A DNA stretch of 64,000 nt, taken from contig JAPFBR010000001.1 in NCBI GenBank assembly GCA_035798135.1, positions 682,001 through 746,000 of the forward strand, in the 5' to 3' direction. The notes under the pieces were generated by a model. The model was given only the letters and a program-made list of their open reading frames with translations. It made no database searches and was not told where the DNA came from. Every line of letters starts with the position of its first letter. Positions within the stretch are counted from its first letter, which is position 1. Of the stretch, positions 7,932 to 16,491 are shown piece after piece. Position numbers and translations under genes: made by a program. Source of the DNA: Sediminicola sp035798135. GTDB taxonomy: Bacteria; Bacteroidota; Bacteroidia; Flavobacteriales; Flavobacteriaceae.

Positions 7932-10900
7932 TTATTCACCTTCACTTTCCTCAGTTTTGTATTCAACATCAATTTTTGAAGCAAACTTGATAAGTTCTCC
8001 ATTGTCTGGTTCACTCTCTAATCTTGTCAGAATATTATCTTTTAAATCAGCAGAATCTTCTTGAGCTCCATTAATAATTGGAATATAAAAATCTTGATTT
8101 GATTTTATTAATTCAAAGCAATTATTATCTGAAACAACTTTTCCAAGAATTGTTCTGGCCGTATCATTATTTTTTTCGTTAAGCTTACCGTATTCTCTAA
8201 AAAAGTATTCAAAGAAAATAAATTGTTCATTTGTAATATTATTTTCTCTTATATAATAATCTCTAATATCTCTTATTGTTGGAGCTATATCTTTCTTTTT
8301 TGATTTCTCCATAAAATAATCCCAAATAGTTCCATTAGCAGGGACACTGATATTAGATTCTGAGATTTGCTTTAGTGTTTGTTTAATTGAATTAAAGATA
8401 TTTCTTGGAAGAGTTTTTATTTTCGTTGCTTGCATAAAAATGTAAAGCAGATTATATATATATGAACTGTCATCTTCCCATTCTTCTTTTAGAATTTCTT
8501 CTTCTGTAGAATTGATGAGTTCTATTGCTAATTTATTTAAGTGATCTGTTAAGTCCAAAGAAATTGAAGTTGAATATTTGAAAAATGAAAATTCAGATAT
8601 TACATCTTTTAATTTGTCAATAGTGATTTTTTCTTTTGCATACTTGCTCCAACCATTTAAACTATTTAATAGCTCCTGTTCTGTCACATCAATAGCTTCT
8701 TTTATTCCTTCAAATTTGGTTAAAACCAAGCTAATTGTCATTGATTGGGTTCCATAACTATTTAAAACTAAATCTTTACATACGGCATTTAATAATGGCT
8801 GATTCCATATAGCTGCTGATAAAAGCAACTCTCCAAAACTCACATAATATTCAACAACTTTCGCTATTTCTTTTACAATAATTTCATCTGTCAATGCTAA
8901 AATAGAAGCTGTATTGTCTTGCCAGCCACGTGGAGCAATCTTTGTTTTATAATCCTTAGCATATTTGAGCCTCATTGCTATTAAATCATAAAAACCTTCG
9001 TCCACTTTTGTTACTGTTTGTAACAATGGATGTAAATGAAGGACATCAATTAACTTGGCTAATGGTTTATCTTTTGATACTGATTTATAAATATGAATAA
9101 TATTATTAAAATTGTCTTTCGTTAATTTGTTTTGCTCTATCAAGGTTTCAATATTTTCCTTGGTACTATTGAAGGTGTAAGCTTTAGTTATATATGATAA
9201 TTCAACTTCATCCACAATTAAGTCTGATTCATCTGGCAGTTTTTCAGAAACATAATTGTCCAACTCTTCTGAATTTGTTACGAGTTTATATTTTTTATAA
9301 TCAGTTTTTGCAACACTTAAGTAGTTCAGAAATAACTCAGAAGAAACGCTTCTTTGTTTAATTTGGTTTATCAGGTTAAAACTTATATTCTCTTTTTCAA
9401 TAAATTCTTCTAAATCCTTAAAAGTGTTAAAATATTTATCACCTGAAATTTCTTTAAATTCATTGAAACCTTTGGTTAGATACTTTAGCAGCCTTTTTTT
9501 AGACCTATTAGATGAGTTTACTAATAAACTTTGTAGTTTTTCTCCAAAAGATAATTCTTTTATTTCAAGAGCACATTGCTTAGCAGTTAGAGTGTCCCAT
9601 ACATTTACTATTCTTTCGTTTACATGAACTCCATTTACTTTTGTAGTGTCGAGATTAGATAAAGCAGCAATAGTCTTGTCTACAATAATTTCGCTATTTT
9701 GTATTACCTCTTCTAAGATTTCAATAAAGTGTGAGTGTTTTGCTAATTCGTTGATATCCTCATTGACATCACCTCTAAGAGTTATTTCTAAATCTCGCAC
9801 TAACAATACTTGTGACGCTTTTTCGACAGGTACGTTAAATGTTAAAGCAGAAATAAAATTTTGAAGATTTTCATCTTCTGCAAATAGGTCTATCGAAGCA
9901 CCTAAATATTCACCATTAAGAATGTTCTTTTGAGGTGAATCTAAGATAATTTCTTTTTTCATAATGAATAAAGCAATATACCTTAAAGGGATTTCATCTT
10001 TCCATATCTTTTTATAAGTAACAAGTTCATTAATAAATATGATAATATCACGTGGCGTGAATTTATTTATTAACCTATCAAATACAGATAATACAGTAGA
10101 GAATTCATTTTTTTCTGTTTCTCCAAAAGCAAACTCGAATTTTTTTCTATAGAACTCTTTCCAATCTGTTAACACAGGCGGTGTAACCCGGTAAATAATC
10201 GAAAAAGTTTTGTTTATAAATTCATTTGTAGGATTGTCTTCTTTTTCAAAGGCAGTTTGAAGGTGTTTTCTATCAAATGGTATAATTACATTAATCTTAT
10301 CATAAGATTGTTCGGCAAAAAAAGTATGAATTGACGACCATATTTCTTTAACTTTCTCTGGAGGAAGTCTATCCATATTATCGTAAACAATAACCAATTC
10401 TTTAGTTACAAGACCTAACGAAATAGACTTTATCCAATCTTTAAATTCCTTTACAGATGGTTCTAAGTCAGAGAATATTTCATATGTGGTGTTTTCTATT
10501 TCCTTCCCTTTGTAGAAGTAAAAAACAGAAGATAAATTCGTCCAAGTCTTATCCTCAGAGATAAACCTTTTATAAAGGGAATAGAGGCCCCATGAGATAA
10601 ATACCAAAATAAGAAGTGATAACGAAAATATAATTTTTAATAAAATTGCAGATTTATCATCTCCTATAAAATCTGACATTAGTGCAAGAATAGGGGTTAA
10701 TATTATAATAAATCCAATTAGAAGAATTCCTCCACTGATTTTAGGGATAGTTTTTTTACTTGTTTCTCTTTTTCTTGCAAGTAGAAATTTTATTTTTTCT
10801 TTCCAAGTAATGTTTTTCTCGTTTCCTGATAGGTCTTTGTGTTTTGTTTTATCTGATAATAAATTTGAATTGTTATCTATTAAATCTTCAGTTAACTCTT

Positions 10901-11174
10901 CTAAAAAAGCTCTTCTCTGCGAATCTTCTTGATGCCCCCAAGCATCATAAATATAAATATGATGTGTTTTGTTTAAATTTTTTCTAAGAAGTTCAATAAT
11001 ATTTGATTTTCCAGAACCCCATTCACCTTCAATTCCTAATACTCTAAGAGAGTTGTTTTTATCATTAATGTGTTCCGCAATACTTGTTGCTATTCTTTCG
11101 TGGGATTTCCCTTCAAAATGGTCTTCTCCAATAGGCTTGTTGTTAATGTATTTTGGATGATTATTTTCTTCCAT
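7932..11174 (-). CDS. KAP family P-loop NTPase with two membrane helices
   Basis: This 1080-residue protein belongs by architecture to the KAP P-loop NTPases, membrane-associated STAND/AAA-like ATPases often found on mobile elements. The Walker A motif is GIEGEWGSGKSN (residues 47-58) and the Walker B-like strand is VIVYDNMDRL (261-270). Two hydrophobic helices (about 147-167 and 177-199) interrupt the NTPase domain, as is typical for KAP. The C-terminal 600 residues are helical, Leu/Lys/Glu-rich and unrecognised; they may be a repeat-type sensor region. It is the only gene in a segment bounded by GTTAGGCTT/AAGCCTAAC inverted repeats. An anti-phage role is plausible but not shown by sequence alone. 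Confidence 0.85.
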   Translation of the reverse strand: MEENNHPKYINNKPIGEDHFEGKSHERIATSIAEHINDKNNSLRVLGIEGEWGSGKSNIIELLRKNLNKTHHIYIYDAWGHQEDSQRRAFLEELTEDLIDNNSNLLSDKTKHKDLSGNEKNITWKEKIKFLLARKRETSKKTIPKISGGILLIGFIIILTPILALMSDFIGDDKSAILLKIIFSLSLLILVFISWGLYSLYKRFISEDKTWTNLSSVFYFYKGKEIENTTYEIFSDLEPSVKEFKDWIKSISLGLVTKELVIVYDNMDRLPPEKVKEIWSSIHTFFAEQSYDKINVIIPFDRKHLQTAFEKEDNPTNEFINKTFSIIYRVTPPVLTDWKEFYRKKFEFAFGETEKNEFSTVLSVFDRLINKFTPRDIIIFINELVTYKKIWKDEIPLRYIALFIMKKEIILDSPQKNILNGEYLGASIDLFAEDENLQNFISALTFNVPVEKASQVLLVRDLEITLRGDVNEDINELAKHSHFIEILEEVIQNSEIIVDKTIAALSNLDTTKVNGVHVNERIVNVWDTLTAKQCALEIKELSFGEKLQSLLVNSSNRSKKRLLKYLTKGFNEFKEISGDKYFNTFKDLEEFIEKENISFNLINQIKQRSVSSELFLNYLSVAKTDYKKYKLVTNSEELDNYVSEKLPDESDLIVDEVELSYITKAYTFNSTKENIETLIEQNKLTKDNFNNIIHIYKSVSKDKPLAKLIDVLHLHPLLQTVTKVDEGFYDLIAMRLKYAKDYKTKIAPRGWQDNTASILALTDEIIVKEIAKVVEYYVSFGELLLSAAIWNQPLLNAVCKDLVLNSYGTQSMTISLVLTKFEGIKEAIDVTEQELLNSLNGWSKYAKEKITIDKLKDVISEFSFFKYSTSISLDLTDHLNKLAIELINSTEEEILKEEWEDDSSYIYNLLYIFMQATKIKTLPRNIFNSIKQTLKQISESNISVPANGTIWDYFMEKSKKKDIAPTIRDIRDYYIRENNITNEQFIFFEYFFREYGKLNEKNNDTARTILGKVVSDNNCFELIKSNQDFYIPIINGAQEDSADLKDNILTRLESEPDNGELIKFASKIDVEYKTEESEGE

Positions 11175-11209
11175 TGTTAACTTTCTTTTTGTTCTGTTTT
11201 TGAATGAAG

Positions 11210-11348
11210 CCTAACGGTTAGGCTATGATTCCGTTGTTGAGATTTGATATTAATCAAATCGAGCTTGGATCATGCCGGATTAAATGTACGAAATGTTTTG
11301 AATTGTAGTAAATATGCTAAACAATGAATTATAGGCCTTGTTAGCGCA
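11210..11348 (-). repeat. attC-like hairpin site gamma
   Basis: On the minus strand this 139-bp site starts GCGCTAAC (11348-11341) and ends CGTTAGGC (11217-11210). The next inner arms, AGGCCTATAATTC and GAATCATAGCCT, pair over about 12 bp with a single unpaired C in the first arm. One extrahelical base in one arm is a hallmark of attC. A further hairpin, GATTTGAT-ATTA-ATCAAATC, lies inside. It separates the KAP gene from a gene-less segment. Confidence 0.55.
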
Positions 11349-11558
11349 TGTGGTGTCGCCTAGGCCATAGTGATGGCGTTATCAACATCTTTTGCCCTTA
11401 AGCCTTTTAAGGTCAGGCTAGGGAGTGAGTGCGTTCTGCTTGCGAACAGATGGGTAGGCAATTTAATAGGATCGGCTTTGCCCGAGCCGTGGTCTAATTA
11501 TTCATTTAACGTACTCCTCCGAATAGCTTGGTTAATTTGTGCACCATTTGCGCTAACG
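11341..11558. other. Gene-less cassette-like segment
   Basis: The ends are GTTAGCGCATGTGGTG on the left and, in inverse complement, GTTAGCGCAAATGGTG on the right: 14 of 16 bases match as an inverted repeat. Inside I see no convincing gene. On the minus strand a GGAGGAGT followed by ATG leads to a stop after two codons. An open frame at 11370-11576 on the plus strand crosses the segment boundary and looks non-coding. The rest of the KAP-to-protease gap (11559-11972) is AT-rich, with a TGGTCAT/ATGACCA hairpin at 11931-11954 and no gene. Confidence 0.4.
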
Positions 11559-11972
11559 TATAGATATAGTAACTAGTTCCCAAATTTCAATTATAAAGAA
11601 GTAGTCTAATCTTTTTGTTAAAGGATAAAAACATTTTTACTGCATTTTTTCTCGCTTGATTATTTTCTAAAATTAATTTAAATCTAAGTAAAATATCTAT
11701 AGATAAACCTTATAATTTATAAGGTTTTGATTTTAACCGTGGGCCACCTCAATGAAGGTCATCATTAACTTTAAATTAATTAATCCGCATCCTATCCTTT
11801 TTAATCTAAATTCACTTTCAAACAACTCTATTCTTTTTATTTTTTTCTTATCTAGAGAAAATATTAAGAATTTTGAGGACTTCATAAAAATACGCTTACC
11901 TTATTATTAAGCCATAAATTATTTTAAACGTGGTCATTGTTATGGGATGACCAGTTTTGAAATAAATATAGG

Positions 11973-13319
11973 TTATTGTGAAACTGTAAATTTAAAAGTG
12001 TCACCTGTTCTCACGGAAAAATTATCAATTATTAAAGCAGGTTCCGCTTCTACAATATAGGTTCTATACGGTGTTGATCGCGTAGAAAATCGCGGAAATG
12101 CGAAGTATGGGATAGTTGAATACCATTCCAAATTAGTAATTCCCTGTGCTGCTGAAATAGTAGGTGTCGATGATATAGCTTGACCCGATTGTAATTTGAA
12201 ATTTGGATTAAACCCTGGCAATGGTGTCCTACTTCCATTTGGTTCAATAAGATAATAATAGATTATAATTTGAGCTGAACTTCCCATATTACTAGGTACT
12301 GAGATAAAGCCACTTACAGTCATATATCTGTTTTTTGGCGAAATATTAGGGTGCGTCGACCTATTCATGTGTTGGACATTGTTAACAGTTAGATTTAGTC
12401 CCCGATTTATATCATCATTATTTAAATTATTTCTATTTTCAGCAATCACCTTATTTTCTTCTTGAGTTTTTGAAAATGAGGGCTTCATTGTAAAAGCTTG
12501 TTTAATTACTCCATTAAATATGGAATAACTTATCCAGCCATACCCATCATTGCCCCATCTTTTTCCATAAGAATTGAGAAACTTAAAAGCTTGACGATTG
12601 TCATCATATCCTATAATAAGAATGGCATGTCCCATTTTGGGATCATAACGTCCTATCGTTCTCCATTCATAGAGTATGTTTGGGTTACTATAATAACCGA
12701 GTTCAAGATAATTTAAATCAGAAATGGCACTTGCAATAACTGGGTGAGAATTAGCAAGCTGTTCCTTTATGTCAGAAAAAAGGTCTTGTTTTTCTCCAAG
12801 CCGAAAATAGCGTTCAATCCTGAAATGCAGGGCTTGTTGTTTTGCCGATTGTAATGGTTTAGATGTATAATCTGTTTCAGAATATGGCATTAAACTCCAC
12901 GTACAGACACCTTGCTCTTTTAACAAATTTAACGCGTCAATATAATTACTTCCATAGTCAACGCCTTTATTTATCTGATTATAAATAAAACTAGGAGAAA
13001 ATAAACTTTCATAATTTAATTGTCCAGATTGGTTTGTAAATATCCATTCATCTTTTGACTTTTTAGCATAATAAGCTTGTGCACCATATGCTATCGCCCA
13101 AGCTACACATGAAGATTGTGTTCCTTGCTCCCCAACAGGTGGTAGATACTCAGTTAGGTCAACGGATTTAGGAAACTCCGCAACTGGAGTCTGAGGTAGG
13201 CTACCCGAAATTCCTGCATAATCTATCTCTTCAATTATTATTGATCCGGTATAAACTTGCTGCCCAGAAGATTCAAATAAAAAAAATGAGGCTATCAATG
13301 TGTAGAATAAATTTCTCAT
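11973..13319 (-). CDS. Secreted papain-like (C1 family) cysteine peptidase
   Basis: This 448-residue protein has an N-terminal signal peptide (hydrophobic residues about 4-16, then ESSGQQ) and a C1-type protease domain. The catalytic Cys is C71 in GEQGTQSSCVAWA, with the oxyanion Gln a few residues before. The His is H231 in MGHAILIIGYDD and the Asn is N249 in FLNSYGKRWG, which precedes the typical WGNDGYGWISY. About 150 C-terminal residues form a separate beta-rich domain that I do not recognise. It probably acts outside the cytoplasm. It lies alone in the island between the cassette region and a broken gene; target unknown. Confidence 0.88.
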   Translation of the reverse strand: MRNLFYTLIASFFLFESSGQQVYTGSIIIEEIDYAGISGSLPQTPVAEFPKSVDLTEYLPPVGEQGTQSSCVAWAIAYGAQAYYAKKSKDEWIFTNQSGQLNYESLFSPSFIYNQINKGVDYGSNYIDALNLLKEQGVCTWSLMPYSETDYTSKPLQSAKQQALHFRIERYFRLGEKQDLFSDIKEQLANSHPVIASAISDLNYLELGYYSNPNILYEWRTIGRYDPKMGHAILIIGYDDNRQAFKFLNSYGKRWGNDGYGWISYSIFNGVIKQAFTMKPSFSKTQEENKVIAENRNNLNNDDINRGLNLTVNNVQHMNRSTHPNISPKNRYMTVSGFISVPSNMGSSAQIIIYYYLIEPNGSRTPLPGFNPNFKLQSGQAISSTPTISAAQGITNLEWYSTIPYFAFPRFSTRSTPYRTYIVEAEPALIIDNFSVRTGDTFKFTVSQ

Positions 13320-13710
13320 TATTTGTTATGTTAGAGTTATGTTTTATATGGATCCTTAAGCAATGGGTTTTACTATTGATGCTGATGGTCTAGTTTTTGA
13401 AATGGAACAATTCCTTTATGCAATAACTTTTCATTTGATGATTTATCATTATTTTATTAGAAAATATTCTAATCTAAATTTAATTAAAACAATCATATAA
13501 AAAACATTTAATTTATTAGGTTTTAATTTTATTTATAGGAGGCTCCTTTTAAGTTATAATTATCTATTAGTTAGTTAATTCAAATCATATCTTTTTCAAT
13601 CTTACTCTTCCAATATTAGAAAAGGCGCGCAATAAAAATTTTAAAAAAGCTAAAGTCTAAATATAAAAACGTTGATTTATAAAAGTTCAAATAAAAAAAA
13701 GAATTATAAT
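13320..13710. other. AT-rich gap without a recognisable gene
   Basis: About 390 bases upstream of the peptidase gene are very AT-rich, with many short A and T runs and no convincing coding frame on either strand. The part next to 13319 probably carries the peptidase promoter; no clear TAnnTTTG element stands out. Confidence 0.5.
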
Positions 13711-14139
13711 TAATGGGAGCAGTATTCTATGATTGCTAAACCCCTACTGCCATGTTTAAATTCTCTAAATAATAAAGTTAATTTTCAATTTGAAACTACA
13801 GCTTGTTGGAGGGGATATATAGGGACTTGGGAACTAAAAAACAACAATTTATTTCTTATTGAGTTTTCAGGTAATATATGTGATTCAACTTGCGAGATAA
13901 GCAGCCCTGTTGGATTGGATTATTTATTCCCGAATAAATAAGAAGTCCATGCAGATTACTTTACTGGAGTATTATCAATTCCGGAAGGAGAAAGATTGGG
14001 AAGTGGCAACCCCAATTTTTTATCTAGTTATGAAAACAAACTTTTGTTGCATTTTGATAAAGGAAAATTGCTTGATTTCAAGGCGGGAGATACTTTAGAA
14101 AAAATGGTCGATGAAATTCAAATAAAGCAATCTAATTAG
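13711..14139 (+). pseudogene. Broken small gene with an in-frame stop
   Basis: One reading frame encodes about 137 residues from the ATG at 13729 to 14139, but it is interrupted by TAA at 13939-13941. The two halves read as one protein. The first contains TACWRGYIGTWELKNNNLFLIE and the second contains ADYFTGVLSIPEGE. WRGY.GTWE and .WFTG..IP.G are linked motifs in a family of small proteins found in many Bacteroidota and other bacteria; I recall the pattern but not a function. The 5' end also looks cut, since the frame stays open a few codons upstream without a start. Inactivation rather than stop readthrough is the simpler reading. Confidence 0.6.
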
Positions 14140-14234
14140 ATTATAGGTTTTCAGCAGAGATTGAGAAAATGGATATCTAAAAAATGACGAATAGTCCATT
14201 GTTATTTTAAATTGAGTCAAGAATCTTCATTACA

Positions 14235-14522
14235 TCATTTGCTTGATTTATATGAGACCAGCCTATTCTCTATTTCCTTCCTTTTATAATACACCCTATT
14301 CCCAATCCTATAGCAACATAAAATTCCATGATTTGTCCATTGGTGCAGTGTTGGAAAGGAAATTTTGAAATAATCCACCACCTCCTGCCTAGTCATCAAG
14401 TCTTCAGCTTCTTTGGGTTGAAAGTTTTCTTTTATATTTTTTAATTCTTCTTCAAGCAGGGCTAATTTCTGTAACACCTGCTCCATTGCTTTTGGCATAT
14501 CTTCAAATTTTAAGTTTTTCAT
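14235..14522 (-). CDS. Excisionase-like helix-turn-helix protein (copy 1)
   Basis: This 95-residue protein has an N-terminal helical region (about residues 8-35, Leu/Glu/Lys heptad-like) and a MerR-type winged helix-turn-helix (about 44-88). The HTH reads LMTRQEVVDYFKISFPTLHQW, with the wing around YRIGNRVYYKRKEIE. The fold is the HTH_17/excisionase family, which regulates element genes or bends DNA in excision. It is clearly paralogous to the protein at 19483-19761, with the same length, order and motif spacing. The TTTTAATTTTTTCAAA tract upstream is also shared. Confidence 0.85.
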   Translation of the reverse strand: MKNLKFEDMPKAMEQVLQKLALLEEELKNIKENFQPKEAEDLMTRQEVVDYFKISFPTLHQWTNHGILCCYRIGNRVYYKRKEIENRLVSYKSSK

Positions 14523-15033
14523 CTTGTAGTATTATTTTAATTTTTTCAAACACCTCATAATCAGTCAAATAAGGTAATTCGGGTTTTTGCTTCTACCGGG
14601 CTGCCCTATGTTACGACACAAGTCAACTTAAATTAATCGAACAAATTTTATTTATTAAGGTTGTTCTATTGATAAAGATGTAGTATATATACTTTGTTAT
14701 TCGGGGAATTATTCGGGATAGTAGAAAATGAGGATGGTGTTTTAAATCTGATTATGCTTAGTAAGCAACAACCCTCTTTCATTCTTTTCCGGTAGAAGTT
14801 CACTTGAATAATTATGTAAAATAATAGCATTAAAATCGTCCTTATAGGTAACATTTTTGAATTTTAGGAGTGCCAATGTTTACAGTCATTCCCATAGATC
14901 CGTGTTGCATTAAGGAAAGGTCTAATGCTACAAGCCCTAATTTAGCATTGTATTAATTGGGTTCTCAATGATGAAGCCAACAAAAAACACGTAACATCAT
15001 ATCAAGTGTTTTACAATAATTTTCTAAAATTAC
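14523..15033. other. Non-coding gap with hairpin element A
   Basis: No supported gene lies in these 510 bases. They hold a GAACAA/TTGTTC inverted repeat near 14639-14669 and hairpin element A (about 14692-14816). Element A runs from TTCGGGATAGTAGAA to TTCTTTTCCGGTAGAA with partly complementary arms. It resembles element B at 15597-15690. Confidence 0.45.
14692..14816 (+). repeat. Hairpin element, copy A
   Basis: The left end TTCGGGATAGTAGAA (14703-14717) and right end TTCCGGTAGAAGTT recur in copy B. The arms can pair imperfectly (CGGGA with TTCCG, then GAAAATGAGG with the CCTCTTTCATTC arm). Function unknown; it could be a structured RNA or a recombinase/replication site. Confidence 0.4.
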
Positions 15034-15435
15034 TTATGCAGCATCTTTTACGTATCTATCGACCAATTGCCTAGATACTCCAATCAACAAAGCTATTTCA
15101 TTGTGACTCAGCTTTGGATTTAGCCGATGAATCTCTAAAACTTTAAAATATGTAGACCTTTCTTGCTCTTGACATATCAAACGTATTTTACGAGCTATAC
15201 TTCTCTCCTTTCGGGCTTTTTTAAACCTACGTGCTGTAAGTTCTTTTAACCATTGTGCAGAATTATATTGAAGCCAAGCATAGGGCGTATTCTCATCTTC
15301 AAACACTTTGATTGAATGGATAGTCCACTTTCCACTCATCTTATTGTACCACCTCCAATCGTACCCATCACTTACTATTTTATGATTATCAGGATCTAAT
15401 AATCTCTCTAATTCTAAATTTGTCCAATTGATCAT
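15034..15435 (-). CDS. Hypothetical protein with C-terminal helix-turn-helix
   Basis: This 133-residue protein has a Trp/Tyr-rich N-terminal half (DGYDWRWYNKMSGKW) and a very basic middle (residues about 85-105, ARRFKKARKERSIARKIR). A C-terminal helix-turn-helix follows (LSHNEIALLIGVSRQLVDRYVKD, about 110-131). The HTH is of the generic sigma-70-r4/resolvase type, so it is most likely a DNA-binding protein of the element. I do not recognise the N-terminal part. It lies alone between two hairpin-bearing gaps. Confidence 0.65.
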   Translation of the reverse strand: MINWTNLELERLLDPDNHKIVSDGYDWRWYNKMSGKWTIHSIKVFEDENTPYAWLQYNSAQWLKELTARRFKKARKERSIARKIRLICQEQERSTYFKVLEIHRLNPKLSHNEIALLIGVSRQLVDRYVKDAA

Positions 15436-15756
15436 GTTTCGTAGGTTAATTTATTATTCTTAAAGTAAGAATGGGTTTTGCTATGCATTACAGTAAGCGG
15501 TATTAACCACTAAAATAATACTAGATTCAAATTAATCCTAATATAGCAATCACCATAAGTGTATTACTTATTAACGAAACATCAATCATGTGGGTGTTTC
15601 GGGATAGTAGAAGTAAGCAGTAGAGGTTATTTTGGCCGGTAATATATCTGCCAGCCTACTTTCTTTCTATTCCGGTAGATTTGCTAGTTTATAAGTTGCC
15701 TTGTAATGTTCTTGATAGTTTGAACAGCTCTACTGCTATTGCTCTGCTAAGCTATT
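15436..15756. other. Non-coding gap with hairpin element B
   Basis: No supported gene. It contains the 5' region of the HTH gene at 15034-15435 and hairpin element B, and it ends where an integrase 3' remnant begins. Confidence 0.45.
15597..15690 (+). repeat. Hairpin element, copy B
   Basis: CGGGATAG near the left end pairs with CTATTCCG near the right end (one G-T), and AGAAGTA with the TACTTTCT arm, giving a long imperfect hairpin. Its ends, TTTCGGGATAGTAGAA and TTCCGGTAGATTT, match copy A. Confidence 0.45.
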
Positions 15757-15927
15757 GTGCGAAAAACTTTTGCGTCCACAGTTCTGCTTTATAATGATGT
15801 CCCCATGGAGATTGTTAGTGAATTATTGGGTCATTCGAGTATAACCATTACTCAGGAATATTATGGGAAGGTGGTTCAAAAGAGGGTTAGTGTGGAGATG
15901 GAGAGGATTTCTAGAATACTTATATAA
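15757..15927 (+). pseudogene. Integrase 3'-end remnant 1
   Basis: 57 codons encode RKTFASTVLLYNDVPMEIVS, then LLGHSSITITQEYYGKVVQK, ending in a TAA. This is the catalytic C-terminus of a tyrosine recombinase and is nearly identical to the last 56 residues of the island integrase. The His and nucleophile Tyr are kept. There is no start and nothing upstream of the HxxR box, so it cannot be active. It is probably the leftover of a previous insertion or of a recombination between related elements. Confidence 0.85.
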
Positions 15928-15975
15928 CCGTTTGTATAGGAAATGTTGCGTATAAAGAGCTACTCCATATTCAAT

Positions 15976-16179
15976 TTAGCAATTACTGGCTATGTTTTTT
16001 AAACCTTGCTTTTGAACTTTGCCATTCATTTGATTTGCTAATTCCTTTGCCGAAGGTGAGTCCGGTGAAACACCAAAAATATCAATACTCATATCTTTGT
16101 CTAATTGTTTTCTTAATTTTTTAACTCCTTCGTGTAAATTTTTATTTGGAACTAAACTGGTTTTCTTCCTTTCATACAT
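15976..16179 (-). CDS. Hypothetical 67-residue protein
   Basis: This short, basic, hydrophilic protein (MYERKKTSLVPNKNLHEGVK at its start) has no recognisable domain. It contains a DIFGVSPDSPSAKELANQMN segment. It could be a real small gene of the island or the rest of a longer one; nothing upstream decides the start. It is between integrase remnant 1 and the first unknown gene tail. Confidence 0.35.
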   Translation of the reverse strand: MYERKKTSLVPNKNLHEGVKKLRKQLDKDMSIDIFGVSPDSPSAKELANQMNGKVQKQGLKNIASNC

Positions 16180-16491
16180 ATGTTTTTTACCTAAAGTTGT
16201 AAGCCATTGTTTAAGTTCTTTGTTTAGGTGGAAAGGAATATAGAAAAGGACGAGATCGTTGGTAAGGGAGAATTTAAGACTGGTACTACCCTGGATAAGT
16301 ATAGTACTGTTCCTAGGGAGATTTGACGTAAAATGAATATCCTGCCTCTAATTTAAGTAGTGTTTTACAATCAACTTAATCTTAATGTCGGTGCTCGAAC
16401 ATCTTTCTCAGAGAAACTGTTCACAATTATGGATAGATTTGATATTGCAAATTCGACCAAGCAATATCTTAATAATTATGGAATGATGTTT
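16180..16491. other. Gap with gene tail X1
   Basis: Apart from the 33-codon tail at 16228-16326, I see nothing coding in these 312 bases. The minus-strand lipoprotein gene ends at 16492. Confidence 0.5.
16228..16326 (+). pseudogene. Unidentified gene tail X, copy 1
   Basis: An open stretch of 33 codons ends in TGA and encodes NIEKDEIVGKGEFKTG and then YSTVPREI at its end. Copy 2 at 18276-18374 has the same length and reads NIDKDEIIGKGEFKCG...YSKIPKEI. The conservation is at protein level with many silent differences, so both derive from a real coding sequence. I do not recognise the parent protein. Confidence 0.55.

Noticed and set aside
11370..11576. Plus-strand open frame of 68 codons
   Set aside because: It crosses a cassette-like boundary, has an unconvincing composition and no ribosome site, and the stretch is better explained as a gene-less segment.
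13939..13941. Recoding of the in-frame TAA
   Set aside because: TAA is not used for selenocysteine or pyrrolysine, and the gene also lacks a proper 5' end.
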